The notes below the pieces were generated by a model. The model was given only the letters and a program-made list of their open reading frames with translations. It was not told the DNA's origin and did no database searches. This document shows, one piece after another, positions 8,256 through 16,249 of a stretch of DNA of 64,000 nucleotides. Within the stretch, counting starts at the first letter, position 1. Each line of letters starts with the position of its first letter. Made by a program: the position numbers and the translations under genes. Source of the stretch: JAGIBJ01 sp047604965 (lineage in GTDB: Bacteria; Actinomycetota; Thermoleophilia; Solirubrobacterales; Solirubrobacteraceae); assembly GCA_047604965.1 (NCBI GenBank), contig JASGGQ010000001.1, forward strand, positions 29,969-93,968, read 5' to 3'.

Positions 8256-9101
8256 CTACGAACTGAGCTGGCGTCGTTTGCTGATGCCCCACCGTTTGAA
8301 GGCGCGGTCGAGCGTGCGGGCAAAGCGCTTTGCCGATCCCCGCAGTTCGTGGCGGCGTGCCGCCACGGCAATCGCGCGGCGTGCCTCGCCGGCTTGGCCG
8401 AGCCGGACGAGGTCGGCGGCGTACGCGGCGATGATCGGCCGGGTGTCGCCGACCTGCTTGCGGCGCAGTGTGCGCAGCGCCTTCTGGTGGATCCGTGCGT
8501 CGCTGCGCAGCAGCTTCGTCGCGCGGCGGGAGAGGTCGCTGATCTTGCCATTGCGCAGCCCAAGCGCCCGCACCGGGCCGCGCGCATCGGAGTTCCAGAT
8601 GGCCGGCACCCGCGCGTCGGCCGCGACGAACTCCGGCGCTTCACTACCGGCCACATTCGCCAGCCGGTAGCCGGTCGTCGGCCAGGTCAGCACCTGCGTC
8701 GTATACGTCACGCCGGTGCGGTGGTAGACCACCGACCGCGTGCAGCAGTCGACGCCGCCGGTGAAGACATCGACGATCACCTCCGCTTCGGTGTCGTCAT
8801 CGAGATCGACGGCCAGCAGCGTCGGGGCGTGGAAGACCGAGTCAAGCGCGGCATCGGGGAGCGGCTGATCGTTGACCAGCAGCTGATCGCCAAGCTTGAT
8901 CGTCAGGCGGATGTCCTTCCACACCGGCACGGTGTTCTTCGAGCCGTCGGTGTACGCGATCGAGGCCGCGACGGTGGTCGTTACCGGAGCCTTGGCGACC
9001 GCCGTCGCGCTGCTCAGCAGGGCGACGAGCGGCGCGCAGAGCAGCGCGGCGGTGTGGCGCCGGCGCCGGTCTCGGATGTTCGTCGCAGCTGTGGCCGTCA
9101 C
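8256..9101 (-). CDS. Secreted protein of unknown function with an FG-GAP-like segment
   Basis: A 281-residue protein with an Arg-rich N-region and a hydrophobic stretch (HTAALLCAPLVALLSSATAVA) that looks like a signal peptide. The mature part contains LLAVDLDDDTEAEVIVDVFTG, which resembles the calcium-binding turn of FG-GAP/VCBS repeats, followed by a Cys-Cys pair (DCCTRS). The C-terminal third is helical and very basic. I chose the GTG at 9101; an in-frame TTG at 9149 would add 16 residues before the same signal. It is convergent with the MerR gene and lies downstream of the L,D-transpeptidase on the same strand, so a cell-envelope location is likely. I do not recognise the family. Confidence 0.6.
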   Translation of the reverse strand: MTATAATNIRDRRRRHTAALLCAPLVALLSSATAVAKAPVTTTVAASIAYTDGSKNTVPVWKDIRLTIKLGDQLLVNDQPLPDAALDSVFHAPTLLAVDLDDDTEAEVIVDVFTGGVDCCTRSVVYHRTGVTYTTQVLTWPTTGYRLANVAGSEAPEFVAADARVPAIWNSDARGPVRALGLRNGKISDLSRRATKLLRSDARIHQKALRTLRRKQVGDTRPIIAAYAADLVRLGQAGEARRAIAVAARRHELRGSAKRFARTLDRAFKRWGISKRRQLSS

Positions 9102-9273
9102 GTTCGCCGACGATCCTATGCGGCTTCGCGCCGTTTCGGTACTGCGCAATTGTGGTGTGTCGCCGACTTCACGTCGCGGGCGTCGTCGATGCGGCCGGTC
9201 GAGGGGAGACCGCCGGTGTGCCGGTGGGGCGCAACGACCGCGCCGGCGACGCCCGCAGGGAGGCCCGAGTTGG

Positions 9274-10290
9274 CTACTTGATGAGCACCGAGGTGCCGAC
9301 CGGCACGCGCGGATAGAGGTCGATCACATCTTTGACGTGCATCCGTAGGCAGCCGTGGCTGGCGCGGCTGCCGATCGACCAGTCCTCGCTCGTGCCGTGA
9401 ATCCCGACGCCATCGACGATCCCCAGCCAGCGCGCCTTCAGCGGATTGTTGGCGGCGCCGCCCGGAATCGTTTGCCCGGCCAGCGAACCGGCCCACGCCG
9501 AGTTCGGCACATGCCAGACGGGATTGATGGCTTTGTTGGTGATCGAGTACATCCCCGCCGGCGTGTCGTGCCCGGCTGCGCCGACGGCGATCGGGTACGT
9601 CTTGCTGAGCTTGAGGCCCTTGAAGAGTCGTAGCTTGAAGGTGCTGCGATTGACGGTCAGGATCGTCCAGTACTTGCGCTTGAGGGTGCCTTTGGTAACG
9701 GCGGCCTTGACGGCCAAGCGCTTGGGGCTGAGGTTGCGCGGCGCCGTTGGATCTTTGAGCGCCGCGGTGATCGACGAGGCAAGCGTGTTGACGTCGACGC
9801 GGCGGCCGACCGTATGCGGCGCGACCTGGATCTTGTCGACCTTGATTGCGATGCGGGCGTCGACCGGCTTGCGGTACTCCTTCGCGGCGACCTTCTCCGC
9901 GAAGGCGCGGACGTTCGCGTACGAGTAGTTCACCGTTGGTTTGACCGTCGCCTTTGCTGAGGCCTTCGCGGCGGCGGCGGCGGTCGCCGTGCTGTCGATG
10001 CTGTAGAGCGCCTGACCGGCACTTAGCGGATAGCGATGGCCGCCGACGAGCACGACCACGTCGCGCTGAAGCTCGCTGCGCGCGCCGTCGAGTTTGGCGG
10101 CTGCTTCGGTGGTGGTCAGGCCGCCGAGGTCGACGCCGCCGGAGCTCACGCCGTCGGCGATCGTGGTGTCCGGGGTGGTCGAGGTGGCGGTCGTGTCGCG
10201 GGCGATCGCGCCCGGAGCGGCGATGCTCGCGGCCAGGAGGCAGGTGGACGCAAGCGCGCGCGACACGACGACGTTGGCACGCGAAGGCAT
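9274..10290 (-). CDS. Secreted L,D-transpeptidase (YkuD) with a peptidoglycan-binding-like N-domain
   Basis: A 338-residue exported enzyme expected to form 3-3 cross-links in peptidoglycan or to anchor proteins to it. After a signal peptide (ending near IAAPGAIA) comes a domain like PG-binding domain 4 (about residues 40-180), with the opening VDLGGLTTTEAAAKLDG typical of that family. The C-terminal YkuD domain (about 215-338) carries GIHGTSEDWSIGSRASHGCL, in which Cys314 is the nucleophile and His312 belongs to the SHGC motif. I chose the ATG at 10290 because it begins the signal peptide. It is monocistronic, divergent from the flavin reductase fusion gene. Confidence 0.9.
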   Translation of the reverse strand: MPSRANVVVSRALASTCLLAASIAAPGAIARDTTATSTTPDTTIADGVSSGGVDLGGLTTTEAAAKLDGARSELQRDVVVLVGGHRYPLSAGQALYSIDSTATAAAAAKASAKATVKPTVNYSYANVRAFAEKVAAKEYRKPVDARIAIKVDKIQVAPHTVGRRVDVNTLASSITAALKDPTAPRNLSPKRLAVKAAVTKGTLKRKYWTILTVNRSTFKLRLFKGLKLSKTYPIAVGAAGHDTPAGMYSITNKAINPVWHVPNSAWAGSLAGQTIPGGAANNPLKARWLGIVDGVGIHGTSEDWSIGSRASHGCLRMHVKDVIDLYPRVPVGTSVLIK

Positions 10291-10441
10291 GGCCGACAAG
10301 GTACCGACCGGCCGATCGCGGTCGTGCAGGTGGCGCTGCACGCGGGCCGGCGGGTCGCTCGTTGGTCCATCCGGGCCGTTGTGTGCGGCAGATCGTGCGA
10401 TCCGGAGGCGCGCAGCCGATAAAGTAAATTAACACCATCCT

Positions 10442-10454
10442 GTTTACGCTATTT
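10442..10454. promoter_or_regulatory. Candidate sulfur-regulon motif upstream of the flavin reductase fusion gene
   Basis: GTTTACGCTATTT lies 8-20 bases before the ATG at 10462, within an AT-rich island (about 10418-10460) unusual for this genome. Its counterpart GTTAATGCTATTT (11 of 13 identical) lies upstream of the divergent tauC-like gene at 18276-18288. The two copies flank the organosulfur genes, suggesting a shared regulator or core promoter element; only two copies are seen. Confidence 0.35.
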
Positions 10455-10461
10455 TCTGAGT

Positions 10462-11490
10462 ATGTCCGCAACGGCCACCCCGCACTCCGCCCTCCCGGCC
10501 ACTGAGCTGCGCCGCGCGATGGGGCGCTTCGCGACCGGCGTCACCGTCATCACCGCCCGTGACGACGATGCGCGCCCGGCCGGCACCACCGTCTCCGCCG
10601 TCAGCTCGCTCTCGCTCGATCCGCCGCTGCTGCTGATCTGCCTCGACCGCCGCAGCCAGACGCTCAAAGCGGTGCGCGACCACGATGCCTTCGCGGTCAA
10701 CGTGCTCGGGGCTCACCACCGACCGCTCTCAGACGCATTCGCTCGCTCGGCCAACAGTACCGCGTGGGACGGCGTCTCCCATCGCGACGGGCGCACCGGC
10801 AGCCCGCTGCTCGACGACGCGCACGTCGCGCTTGACTGCCGCGTCGAACGGATCGCCGACGGCGGCGATCACGAGATCGTGATCGGCCGGATCGTTGAGA
10901 TCCATCACCCGTCCGACGACGCCGACCACGAGCCGCTGCTGTTCTACGGTGGCCGCTACGCGCGCCTGACCGATGAGCCCGACGCCGCCGAACGCGAACT
11001 GCGCGTCACGCGCGACGAAGCCGCCGCACAGGCCGTCGATTGCCAGCTCCCGACTGCGGCCGGGAACTTTCGGCTGGTCGCGCACGAACGCTCGTCGCAC
11101 GACCTCACCGCCGCGCTGGTGTACGGCGATCCGGCCAGTCACCCGGCTCCCGTCGTCCACGCGCAGGTCGCCTGCCTGCTCGGCGATGCGCTGCGTGGCC
11201 TGGCCTGCGACTGCGCGGCGCGGCTTGCCGAAGCGCAGCAGGCGATCATCGAGCGCGGCGCCGGCGTGCTGCTCTACACCAAACGCTACGGCGTCGATGC
11301 CGAGCTGCGCTGCGCCGCCGCGCAACTCCCCGACATCGCGATCGGCGCCGGCTTGCTGCAACGGATCGGCGTGCGCCACGCCGCCTTCCTCGACCCGTCG
11401 TCGGCGGCGGCACGCCGGCTCGCGGCGGCAGCCGAGGTCATGCCGCTGCATGCCGACCGGACCCGCGACACCGCTCGCGAGGCGGCGTAA
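10462..11490 (+). CDS. Flavin reductase fused to a degenerate GTP cyclohydrolase II domain
   Basis: A 342-residue two-domain protein. Residues 1-165 form a flavin-reductase-like domain of the HpaC type: LRRAMGRFATGVTVITAR, a VSSLSLDPPLLLICL strand and the FAVNVLG segment. It probably supplies FMNH2 to the monooxygenases encoded downstream. Residues 175-335 resemble GTP cyclohydrolase II (RibA), keeping the zinc ligands Cys238, Cys249 and Cys251 (C-x10-C-x-C) and the ILLY-like strand (VLLYTKRYG). The QEGRxIGL motif and the Asp/Arg catalytic segment are missing, with a deletion of about 20 residues. This half is probably not an active cyclohydrolase and may sense or bind flavin precursors. Confidence 0.82.
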   Translation: MSATATPHSALPATELRRAMGRFATGVTVITARDDDARPAGTTVSAVSSLSLDPPLLLICLDRRSQTLKAVRDHDAFAVNVLGAHHRPLSDAFARSANSTAWDGVSHRDGRTGSPLLDDAHVALDCRVERIADGGDHEIVIGRIVEIHHPSDDADHEPLLFYGGRYARLTDEPDAAERELRVTRDEAAAQAVDCQLPTAAGNFRLVAHERSSHDLTAALVYGDPASHPAPVVHAQVACLLGDALRGLACDCAARLAEAQQAIIERGAGVLLYTKRYGVDAELRCAAAQLPDIAIGAGLLQRIGVRHAAFLDPSSAAARRLAAAAEVMPLHADRTRDTAREAA

Positions 11491-11520
11491 CGCCGCCGAC
11501 GATCTTGCCGGGACACCACA

Positions 11521-11581
11521 GGCGCCGCGAGCGCGGACATCGCACGGCTGGTGCCGGCGACGCTTCCACTCTCGCGGCGCC
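11521..11581 (+). promoter_or_regulatory. Structured leader before the ssuD-like gene (possible riboswitch)
   Basis: A perfect 11-bp inverted repeat, GGCGCCGCGAG (11521-11531) and CTCGCGGCGCC (11571-11581), encloses 39 bases that include GGCTGGTGCCGGCGACGC. This lies in the 142-base gap before a sulfonate monooxygenase gene. The inner segment loosely recalls the GGCT...GCCGGCAACC core of S-box/SAM-IV RNAs, but the match is incomplete. It could equally be an intercistronic terminator or attenuator hairpin. Confidence 0.35.
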
Positions 11582-11632
11582 GTTCCGGCCACCCGCCCCG
11601 ACTTCCTTGCAACCTGGAGATACACCGTCGCT

Positions 11633-12772
11633 ATGCCTGTCACGCTGCACTGGTTCCTTCCCACCAACGGCGATTCCCGCAGCGACCTGTCGCTCGGCAA
11701 CGCGGTCGGCGCCGCCGGCTCGCGGGTCGGTGAGGGGGACTCCAGCGACCGGCGGCCGACGCTCGAATACCTCAGCCAGATCGCCGTCGCCGCCGAGCAG
11801 CAGGGCTTTGCCGGTGCGCTGACGCCGACCTCCAGCTGGTGCGAGGACGCGCTGGTGACCGCTGCGGCGCTGAGTCAGTGGACGACGAACTTCAAGTATC
11901 TCGTCGCCTTCCGGCCGGGGATGCAGCGGCCCACCTACGCAGCGCACCAGGCGGCAACCTTCCAGCGCCTGACCGGCAACCGGCTGCTGCTGAACGTCGT
12001 CGTCGGCGGCGATGACATCGAGCAGCGCCGCTACGGCGATGCCGCCGGCAAACAGGAGCGGTACGCCCGCGCCGGGGAGGCGCTGCACATCATCCGCGAG
12101 CTGTGGACGGGGGAACCGGTGACCTTCCACGGCGAGCATCTGTGGGTCGAGGGGGCGCAGCTCGAACCGCCCGCCGTGCAGCCGGAGATCTTCTTCGGCG
12201 GGTCGTCGCCGGCCGCGATCGAGGTCGCCGGCCGCTACGTCGACGTGTACCTCACCTGGGGCGAGCCGCCCGCGCAGGTCGCCGAAAAGCTTGAGCTGGT
12301 GCGGGCCGCTGCCGCGAAGTGGGAGCGCGAGGTGCGCTTTGGGATTCGCCTGCATGCGATCGCGCGTGATACCTCCGATGAGGCGTGGAATGAGGCCGAC
12401 CGGCTGCTCGCCGGGCTCGACCCAAAGCAGATTGAGGCTGCGCAGCTGATCCAGCGCGCGTCGCAGTCTGAGGGGCAGCGCCGCATGACCGAACTGCATG
12501 GCGGCCGGCTCGACAATCTCGTGGTGAGTCCAAACCTTTGGGCGGGCGTTGGGCTCGTGCGCGGCGGCGCCGGAACGGCGCTCGTCGGCAGCCACGAGGA
12601 GATTGCCGATCGGATCGCCGAATACCACGCGCTGGGGATCGACCACTTCGTGCTCTCCGGCTACCCGCATCTCGAAGAGGCGTACCGCTTCGGTGAGGGC
12701 GTGACGCCGGTCCTGCGGCGCCGTGGGTTGCTCGCGCCGGCCGTCGGAGCGTCCCGGAGTTCGCGGGACTGA
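11633..12772 (+). CDS. ssuD: FMNH2-dependent alkanesulfonate monooxygenase
   Basis: A 379-residue bacterial-luciferase-like (LLM class) monooxygenase. It cleaves the C-S bond of alkanesulfonates with FMNH2 and O2, releasing sulfite and an aldehyde. SsuD-type features are the N-terminal LHWFLPTNGDSR, a barrel segment KYLVAFRPGMQRPTY, LLLNVVVGGDD, and the C-terminal FVLSGYPHLEEAYRFGEGV that is characteristic of the SsuD clade. I chose the ATG at 11633, preceded by GGAGA; a much longer in-frame reading upstream only shadows the flavin reductase gene. The N-terminal flavin reductase half encoded just upstream is the obvious FMNH2 source, and the sulfonate importer converges on this cluster. Confidence 0.88.
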   Translation: MPVTLHWFLPTNGDSRSDLSLGNAVGAAGSRVGEGDSSDRRPTLEYLSQIAVAAEQQGFAGALTPTSSWCEDALVTAAALSQWTTNFKYLVAFRPGMQRPTYAAHQAATFQRLTGNRLLLNVVVGGDDIEQRRYGDAAGKQERYARAGEALHIIRELWTGEPVTFHGEHLWVEGAQLEPPAVQPEIFFGGSSPAAIEVAGRYVDVYLTWGEPPAQVAEKLELVRAAAAKWEREVRFGIRLHAIARDTSDEAWNEADRLLAGLDPKQIEAAQLIQRASQSEGQRRMTELHGGRLDNLVVSPNLWAGVGLVRGGAGTALVGSHEEIADRIAEYHALGIDHFVLSGYPHLEEAYRFGEGVTPVLRRRGLLAPAVGASRSSRD

Positions 12773-12862
12773 TTGGGTTTGCGTCGCTCCGAGTCCGGCG
12801 CGCCTTGCGGGTACCCGAATGGGCATTGCGCGGCCGGCGTGCCATGGCGCGCGCCAGAAATG

Positions 12863-12892
12863 CCATAAAGTCAGTTGTCATTACGGGATTAT
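12863..12892 (+). promoter_or_regulatory. AT-rich promoter-like island before sfnG
   Basis: The 167-base gap between ssuD and sfnG contains an AT-rich stretch, including ATAAAGTCAGTTGTCATTAC, that contrasts with the surrounding GC-rich DNA. It shares ATAAAGT and several further positions with the AT-rich island at 10419-10440 upstream of the flavin reductase fusion gene. It probably marks an internal promoter for sfnG-sfnB. The exact -35 and -10 boxes cannot be fixed by eye. Confidence 0.35.
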
Positions 12893-12939
12893 GGGTGTCG
12901 AGGTATGGCCTCGCCCCAGCGACGCCGAGGAGCCCTGCG

Positions 12940-14118
12940 ATGCCGACCGACCCCACCACCGAAGCGATCCGGTTCGCCTACTGGGTACCGAACGTCAGCG
13001 GCGGCTTGGTCGTCTCGACGATCGAGCAGCGCACCGACTGGTCGTACGAGTACAACGCCAAGCTCGCGCGAATCGCCGAACGCGCCGGTTTTGACTACGC
13101 ACTGAGCCAGGTTCGCTACACCGCCAGCTACGGCGCCGAATACCAGCACGAATCGACCTCGTTCTCGCTGGCGCTGCTGCTCGCCACCGAACGCCTGAGC
13201 GTGATTGCCGCCGTTCACCCCGGCCTCTGGCAGCCCGGCGTGCTCGCGAAATGGCTGGCGACCGCCGACCACATTTCCGGCGGACGGATCGCCGTCAACG
13301 TCGTCTCCGGCTGGTTCAAGGACGAGTTCCGTCAGCTCGGCGAGCCGTGGCTTGAGCACGACGAGCGGTACCGCCGTAGCGCCGAGTTCATCCAGGCGCT
13401 GCGCGAAATCTGGACCAGCGACGACGCGCAGCTCGCCGGTGACTTCTATCGCGTGCGCGACTTCAACCTCAAGCCCAAGCCGCTCAGCTGGGACGGCCGG
13501 CCGCACCCCGAGATCTTCCAGGGCGGGAACTCCACGGCGGCGCGCGGCAACGGCGGGCGCTACGCCGACTGGTACTTCAGCAACGGCAAGAGCTTTGAGG
13601 GCGTGCAGGAACAGCTCGCCGATCTCAAGCAGATCGCCGCCGACGCGGGCCGGCCGAACCCACCGAAGTTCGGGCTCAACGGCTTCATCATCGTGCGCGA
13701 CACCCAAAAGGAAGCCGAAGAACAACTGCGCGAGATCATCGCCAAAGCGCACGTCGAAGCGGTCGCAGGGTTCGGTGCGGCCGTCCAGCAGGCCGGGCCG
13801 TCGACGGCCGACAAATCCGGGATGTGGGCCGACTCCAAGTTTGAGGATCTCGTGCAGTACAACGACGGGTTCCGCACGCAACTGATCGGCACGCCGGAGA
13901 CGGTCGCGCGGCGGATCGTCGACTACCGCAAGCTCGGCGTCGATCTGATCCTCGGCGGCTTCCTGCACTTCCAGGAGGAGGTCGAAGCGTTCGGTCGCGA
14001 CGTACTGCCGATCGTTCGGGAACTCGAAGTCGAAGCGGGCCTGGATCCCACCGCCGTGCCCGACCCGCTCGCCGGGCTGAGCGCAGGCCCGGCTCCGCTG
14101 ACGCATGCCGGTCGCTGA
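12940..14118 (+). CDS. sfnG: FMNH2-dependent dimethylsulfone monooxygenase
   Basis: A 392-residue LLM-class flavin monooxygenase of the SfnG type, which oxidises dimethylsulfone to methanesulfinate and formaldehyde. Diagnostic stretches are FAYWVPNVSGGLVVSTIEQR at the N-terminus, FDYALSQVRYTASYG, VHPGLWQPGVLAKW, VNVVSGWFKDEF and the phosphate-binding-side segment PEIFQGGNSTAAR. I chose the ATG at 12940 because GAGGA precedes it and it places the first barrel strand at residue 11; an earlier in-frame start adds an Arg-rich, unlikely leader. The gene overlaps sfnB by 14 bases. With SsuD it would allow use of dimethylsulfide-derived compounds as sulfur source. Confidence 0.9.
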   Translation: MPTDPTTEAIRFAYWVPNVSGGLVVSTIEQRTDWSYEYNAKLARIAERAGFDYALSQVRYTASYGAEYQHESTSFSLALLLATERLSVIAAVHPGLWQPGVLAKWLATADHISGGRIAVNVVSGWFKDEFRQLGEPWLEHDERYRRSAEFIQALREIWTSDDAQLAGDFYRVRDFNLKPKPLSWDGRPHPEIFQGGNSTAARGNGGRYADWYFSNGKSFEGVQEQLADLKQIAADAGRPNPPKFGLNGFIIVRDTQKEAEEQLREIIAKAHVEAVAGFGAAVQQAGPSTADKSGMWADSKFEDLVQYNDGFRTQLIGTPETVARRIVDYRKLGVDLILGGFLHFQEEVEAFGRDVLPIVRELEVEAGLDPTAVPDPLAGLSAGPAPLTHAGR

Positions 14119-15334
14119 ACCGCGCGCCGCGCAGCAGGGGCTGCCGCCGCTGCTGCGCAGCCACGATGAGGCGGTGGCCGCCGCGTCGGCGTTGGCCGGC
14201 AAGCTGGCGCCCGGTGCGATCGAGCGTGATCGTGCCGGGGCGGTGCCGTGGGAGGCGCTCAGCTGGCTCGATCGCAGCGGGCTGCTCTCGATCACGTTGC
14301 CCGCCGCGCTGGATGGCCCCGAACTGGGAGCGCGCACGCTTGCTGAGGTGATCAGGATCATTGCGGCAGCCGACCCGGCGATCGCACAGGTTCCACAGGC
14401 GCATTTCCTGTTCCCGCTGGCGCTCTGGGAGGTCGGGTCGGCCCGCGGGCGTGCGACGCTCGCCCAGGTAATCCTCGGCGGCGGGCGGATCGGCAATGCC
14501 GTCGCCGAACGCGGCGGCCAGCACGCCCAGGACACCCGTACGCGACTGCTGCGGCATGGCGGCGAACTGCTGCTGCGCGGCACCAAGTACTACTGCACTG
14601 GCGCGATCAGCTCCGCCTTGATCGCGGTCAGCGCGATCGACGAGCACGACCGGTCTCTGCTGGCGTTCGTGCCGCGCGACGCACCGGGCGTTACGGCGCA
14701 CGACGACTGGTCGGTCTTCGGGCAGCGCGCGACGGTCAGCGGCACCACCGAGTTTTCGGATGTCGTCGTTGATCCCGAACTGGTCATCGACTATCAGGAG
14801 CTGTACGACGCGCCGCAAACGCTTGGCGCTCGCGCCCAGCTGGTGCATGCGGCGATCGAAGTCGGCATTGCGCGCGGCGCGCTCGACGATGCCGCAGCGT
14901 TCCTACGCGAACGTGCGCGCCCGTTCTTTGAGGCGGTGCGTGGCGGGTGGGCGCAGCGTGCCGCCGACGACCCACACACGATCCACCGCTTCGGTGAGCT
15001 GGACGTGCGCGTTCACGCCGCCGAAGCGTTGCTGCGCGCCGCCGCCGAACGGCTCGACGAGACGCCGGTGCGGCCCGATGATCCGCAGGTGGCCGCCGAA
15101 GCATCGGTCGCCGTTGCCCGCGCGAAGGCGTACGGGAGCGAAGTTGCGGTGCAGGTCGCCAGCGATCTGTTCGCGCTGACCGGCACGTCGGCCGCCGATG
15201 CGAAGTACGGGCTCGATCGCCACTGGCGCAACGCCCGCACCCATTCGATTCACGACCCGGTCGCCTGGAAGTACCACCACATCGGCGCGTGGGGGATCAG
15301 CGAAACCCTGCCCCCCAACCACGGCCAGCTCTAA
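14105..15334 (+). CDS. sfnB: SfnB-family sulfur acquisition oxidoreductase (acyl-CoA dehydrogenase-like)
   Basis: A 409-residue flavoprotein of the acyl-CoA dehydrogenase superfamily, SfnB branch, found next to dimethylsulfone and sulfonate genes. It shows the N-terminal helical domain, the mid beta-domain (GTKYYCTGAISSALIAVSAI and GQRATVSGTTEFSDVVV) and the C-terminal helical bundle ending in LDRHWRNARTHSIHDPVAWK, a segment typical of SfnB and DszC-like monooxygenases. That similarity suggests it may act as a flavin-dependent monooxygenase rather than a dehydrogenase. It overlaps the end of sfnG, so the two are co-translated. A perfect 54-bp palindrome follows 9 bases after its stop. Confidence 0.87.
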   Translation: MPVAEPRAAQQGLPPLLRSHDEAVAAASALAGKLAPGAIERDRAGAVPWEALSWLDRSGLLSITLPAALDGPELGARTLAEVIRIIAAADPAIAQVPQAHFLFPLALWEVGSARGRATLAQVILGGGRIGNAVAERGGQHAQDTRTRLLRHGGELLLRGTKYYCTGAISSALIAVSAIDEHDRSLLAFVPRDAPGVTAHDDWSVFGQRATVSGTTEFSDVVVDPELVIDYQELYDAPQTLGARAQLVHAAIEVGIARGALDDAAAFLRERARPFFEAVRGGWAQRAADDPHTIHRFGELDVRVHAAEALLRAAAERLDETPVRPDDPQVAAEASVAVARAKAYGSEVAVQVASDLFALTGTSAADAKYGLDRHWRNARTHSIHDPVAWKYHHIGAWGISETLPPNHGQL

Positions 15335-15343
15335 CTCCCCCGT

Positions 15344-15397
15344 CCGCCGAGCGTCGAGATTTGGCCCCTATAGGGGCCAAATCTCGACGCTCGGCGG
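15344..15397. terminator. Perfect 54-bp palindrome, probable bidirectional terminator
   Basis: Left arm 15344-15370 (begins CCGCCGAGCGTCGAG) and right arm 15371-15397 (ends CTCGACGCTCGGCGG) are exact reverse complements, with TAGGGG mirrored at the centre and no unpaired spacer. It lies between the convergent stops of sfnB (15334) and the tauB-like gene (15428), so it would form a strong hairpin in transcripts from either side. Because it is symmetrical it could also be a mobile REP-like element or a protein-binding site. No second copy is visible in this window. Confidence 0.8.
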
Positions 15398-15427
15398 GTG
15401 CGGCGCCGGCGGTGGGGTGCAGCGCGG

Positions 15428-16249
15428 TTAGTGTTCGATCGCGGTGCGGACGCGGCCGGCGAAGCTCGCGAACTCCGGCGTTCCGCGCAGCGACGGATCG
15501 CGTGGACCGTCCGCGAATGGCGGGCGCTCGTCGAAGACAATCCGGCCGGGGCGCGGACTCATCACCAGCACGCGCGTGCCGAGGAAGACCGCTTCGTCGA
15601 CGCCGTGCGTGATGAACACGGCGGTGCGGCGTGACGCCAGCCAGATGCGATGCAGCTCCAGCTGGAGGTGTTCGCGCGTGAGCGCATCGAGCGCGCCAAA
15701 CGGTTCGTCGAGCAGCATCAGCGGCGGCTCGTTGGCCAGCACGCGCGCGATCTGCGCGCGCTGCTGCATGCCGCCCGACAGCTCGTACGGCTTGGCGTCG
15801 CCGAACTCCCGAAGCCCGACCAACTCCAGATGTTCGTCGGCGATCCGCCGGCGCTCGGCCCGGCCCACCCCACGCAGGCGCGGGCCGAGCGCGACATTTT
15901 CCCGCACCGAATACCACGGGTACAGGTTTGGCTGCTGGAAGACGACGCCGCGTTCCGGCGCGGGACTCGACACCGCCGCATCGTCGACGAGTACCGCGCC
16001 GTCGCTGGGTGCGATGAAGCCGGCCAGCAGCGAGAGGAGCGTGCTTTTGCCGCAGCCCGACGGGCCGACGAGCGCGACGAACTCGCCCGGCTCGATCGTC
16101 AGATCGAGCGGGCCGAGCGCGTCGGTCGCGCGGCCGTCGGCCTCATAGCGGTGGCGCACGCCACGCAGCTCGGCGCGCAGGCCCGCGCGCTGGCGGTCCG
16201 GCGGCGAACCGGCGGGCTCAGGAGGCTGCGTGGCGGCGCCGCCGGTCAC
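15428..16249 (-). CDS. tauB: Sulfonate/taurine ABC transporter, ATP-binding subunit
   Basis: A 273-residue ABC ATPase of the nitrate/sulfonate/taurine import family. Walker A GPSGCGKST is at residues 62-70, a Q-loop at VVFQQPNLYPW (102-112), the signature LSGGMQQRAQIAR at 157-169, Walker B LMLLDEPFGALD at 177-188, and the switch histidine in VFITHGVDEAV. The first 25 residues are a variable Pro-rich extension. It is the last gene of a three-gene minus-strand operon (permease, binding protein, ATPase) and overlaps the binding-protein gene by 4 bases. Whether it prefers taurine or alkanesulfonates depends on the binding protein. SsuB is an equally fair name. Confidence 0.9.
   Translation of the reverse strand: MTGGAATQPPEPAGSPPDRQRAGLRAELRGVRHRYEADGRATDALGPLDLTIEPGEFVALVGPSGCGKSTLLSLLAGFIAPSDGAVLVDDAAVSSPAPERGVVFQQPNLYPWYSVRENVALGPRLRGVGRAERRRIADEHLELVGLREFGDAKPYELSGGMQQRAQIARVLANEPPLMLLDEPFGALDALTREHLQLELHRIWLASRRTAVFITHGVDEAVFLGTRVLVMSPRPGRIVFDERPPFADGPRDPSLRGTPEFASFAGRVRTAIEH

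Noticed and set aside
9176..9256. 10-bp inverted repeat GCGGGCGTCG/CGACGCCCGC between the L,D-transpeptidase and the secreted protein gene
   Set aside because: The arms are separated by 61 bases in very GC-rich DNA, where such matches arise easily. I could not distinguish it from chance.
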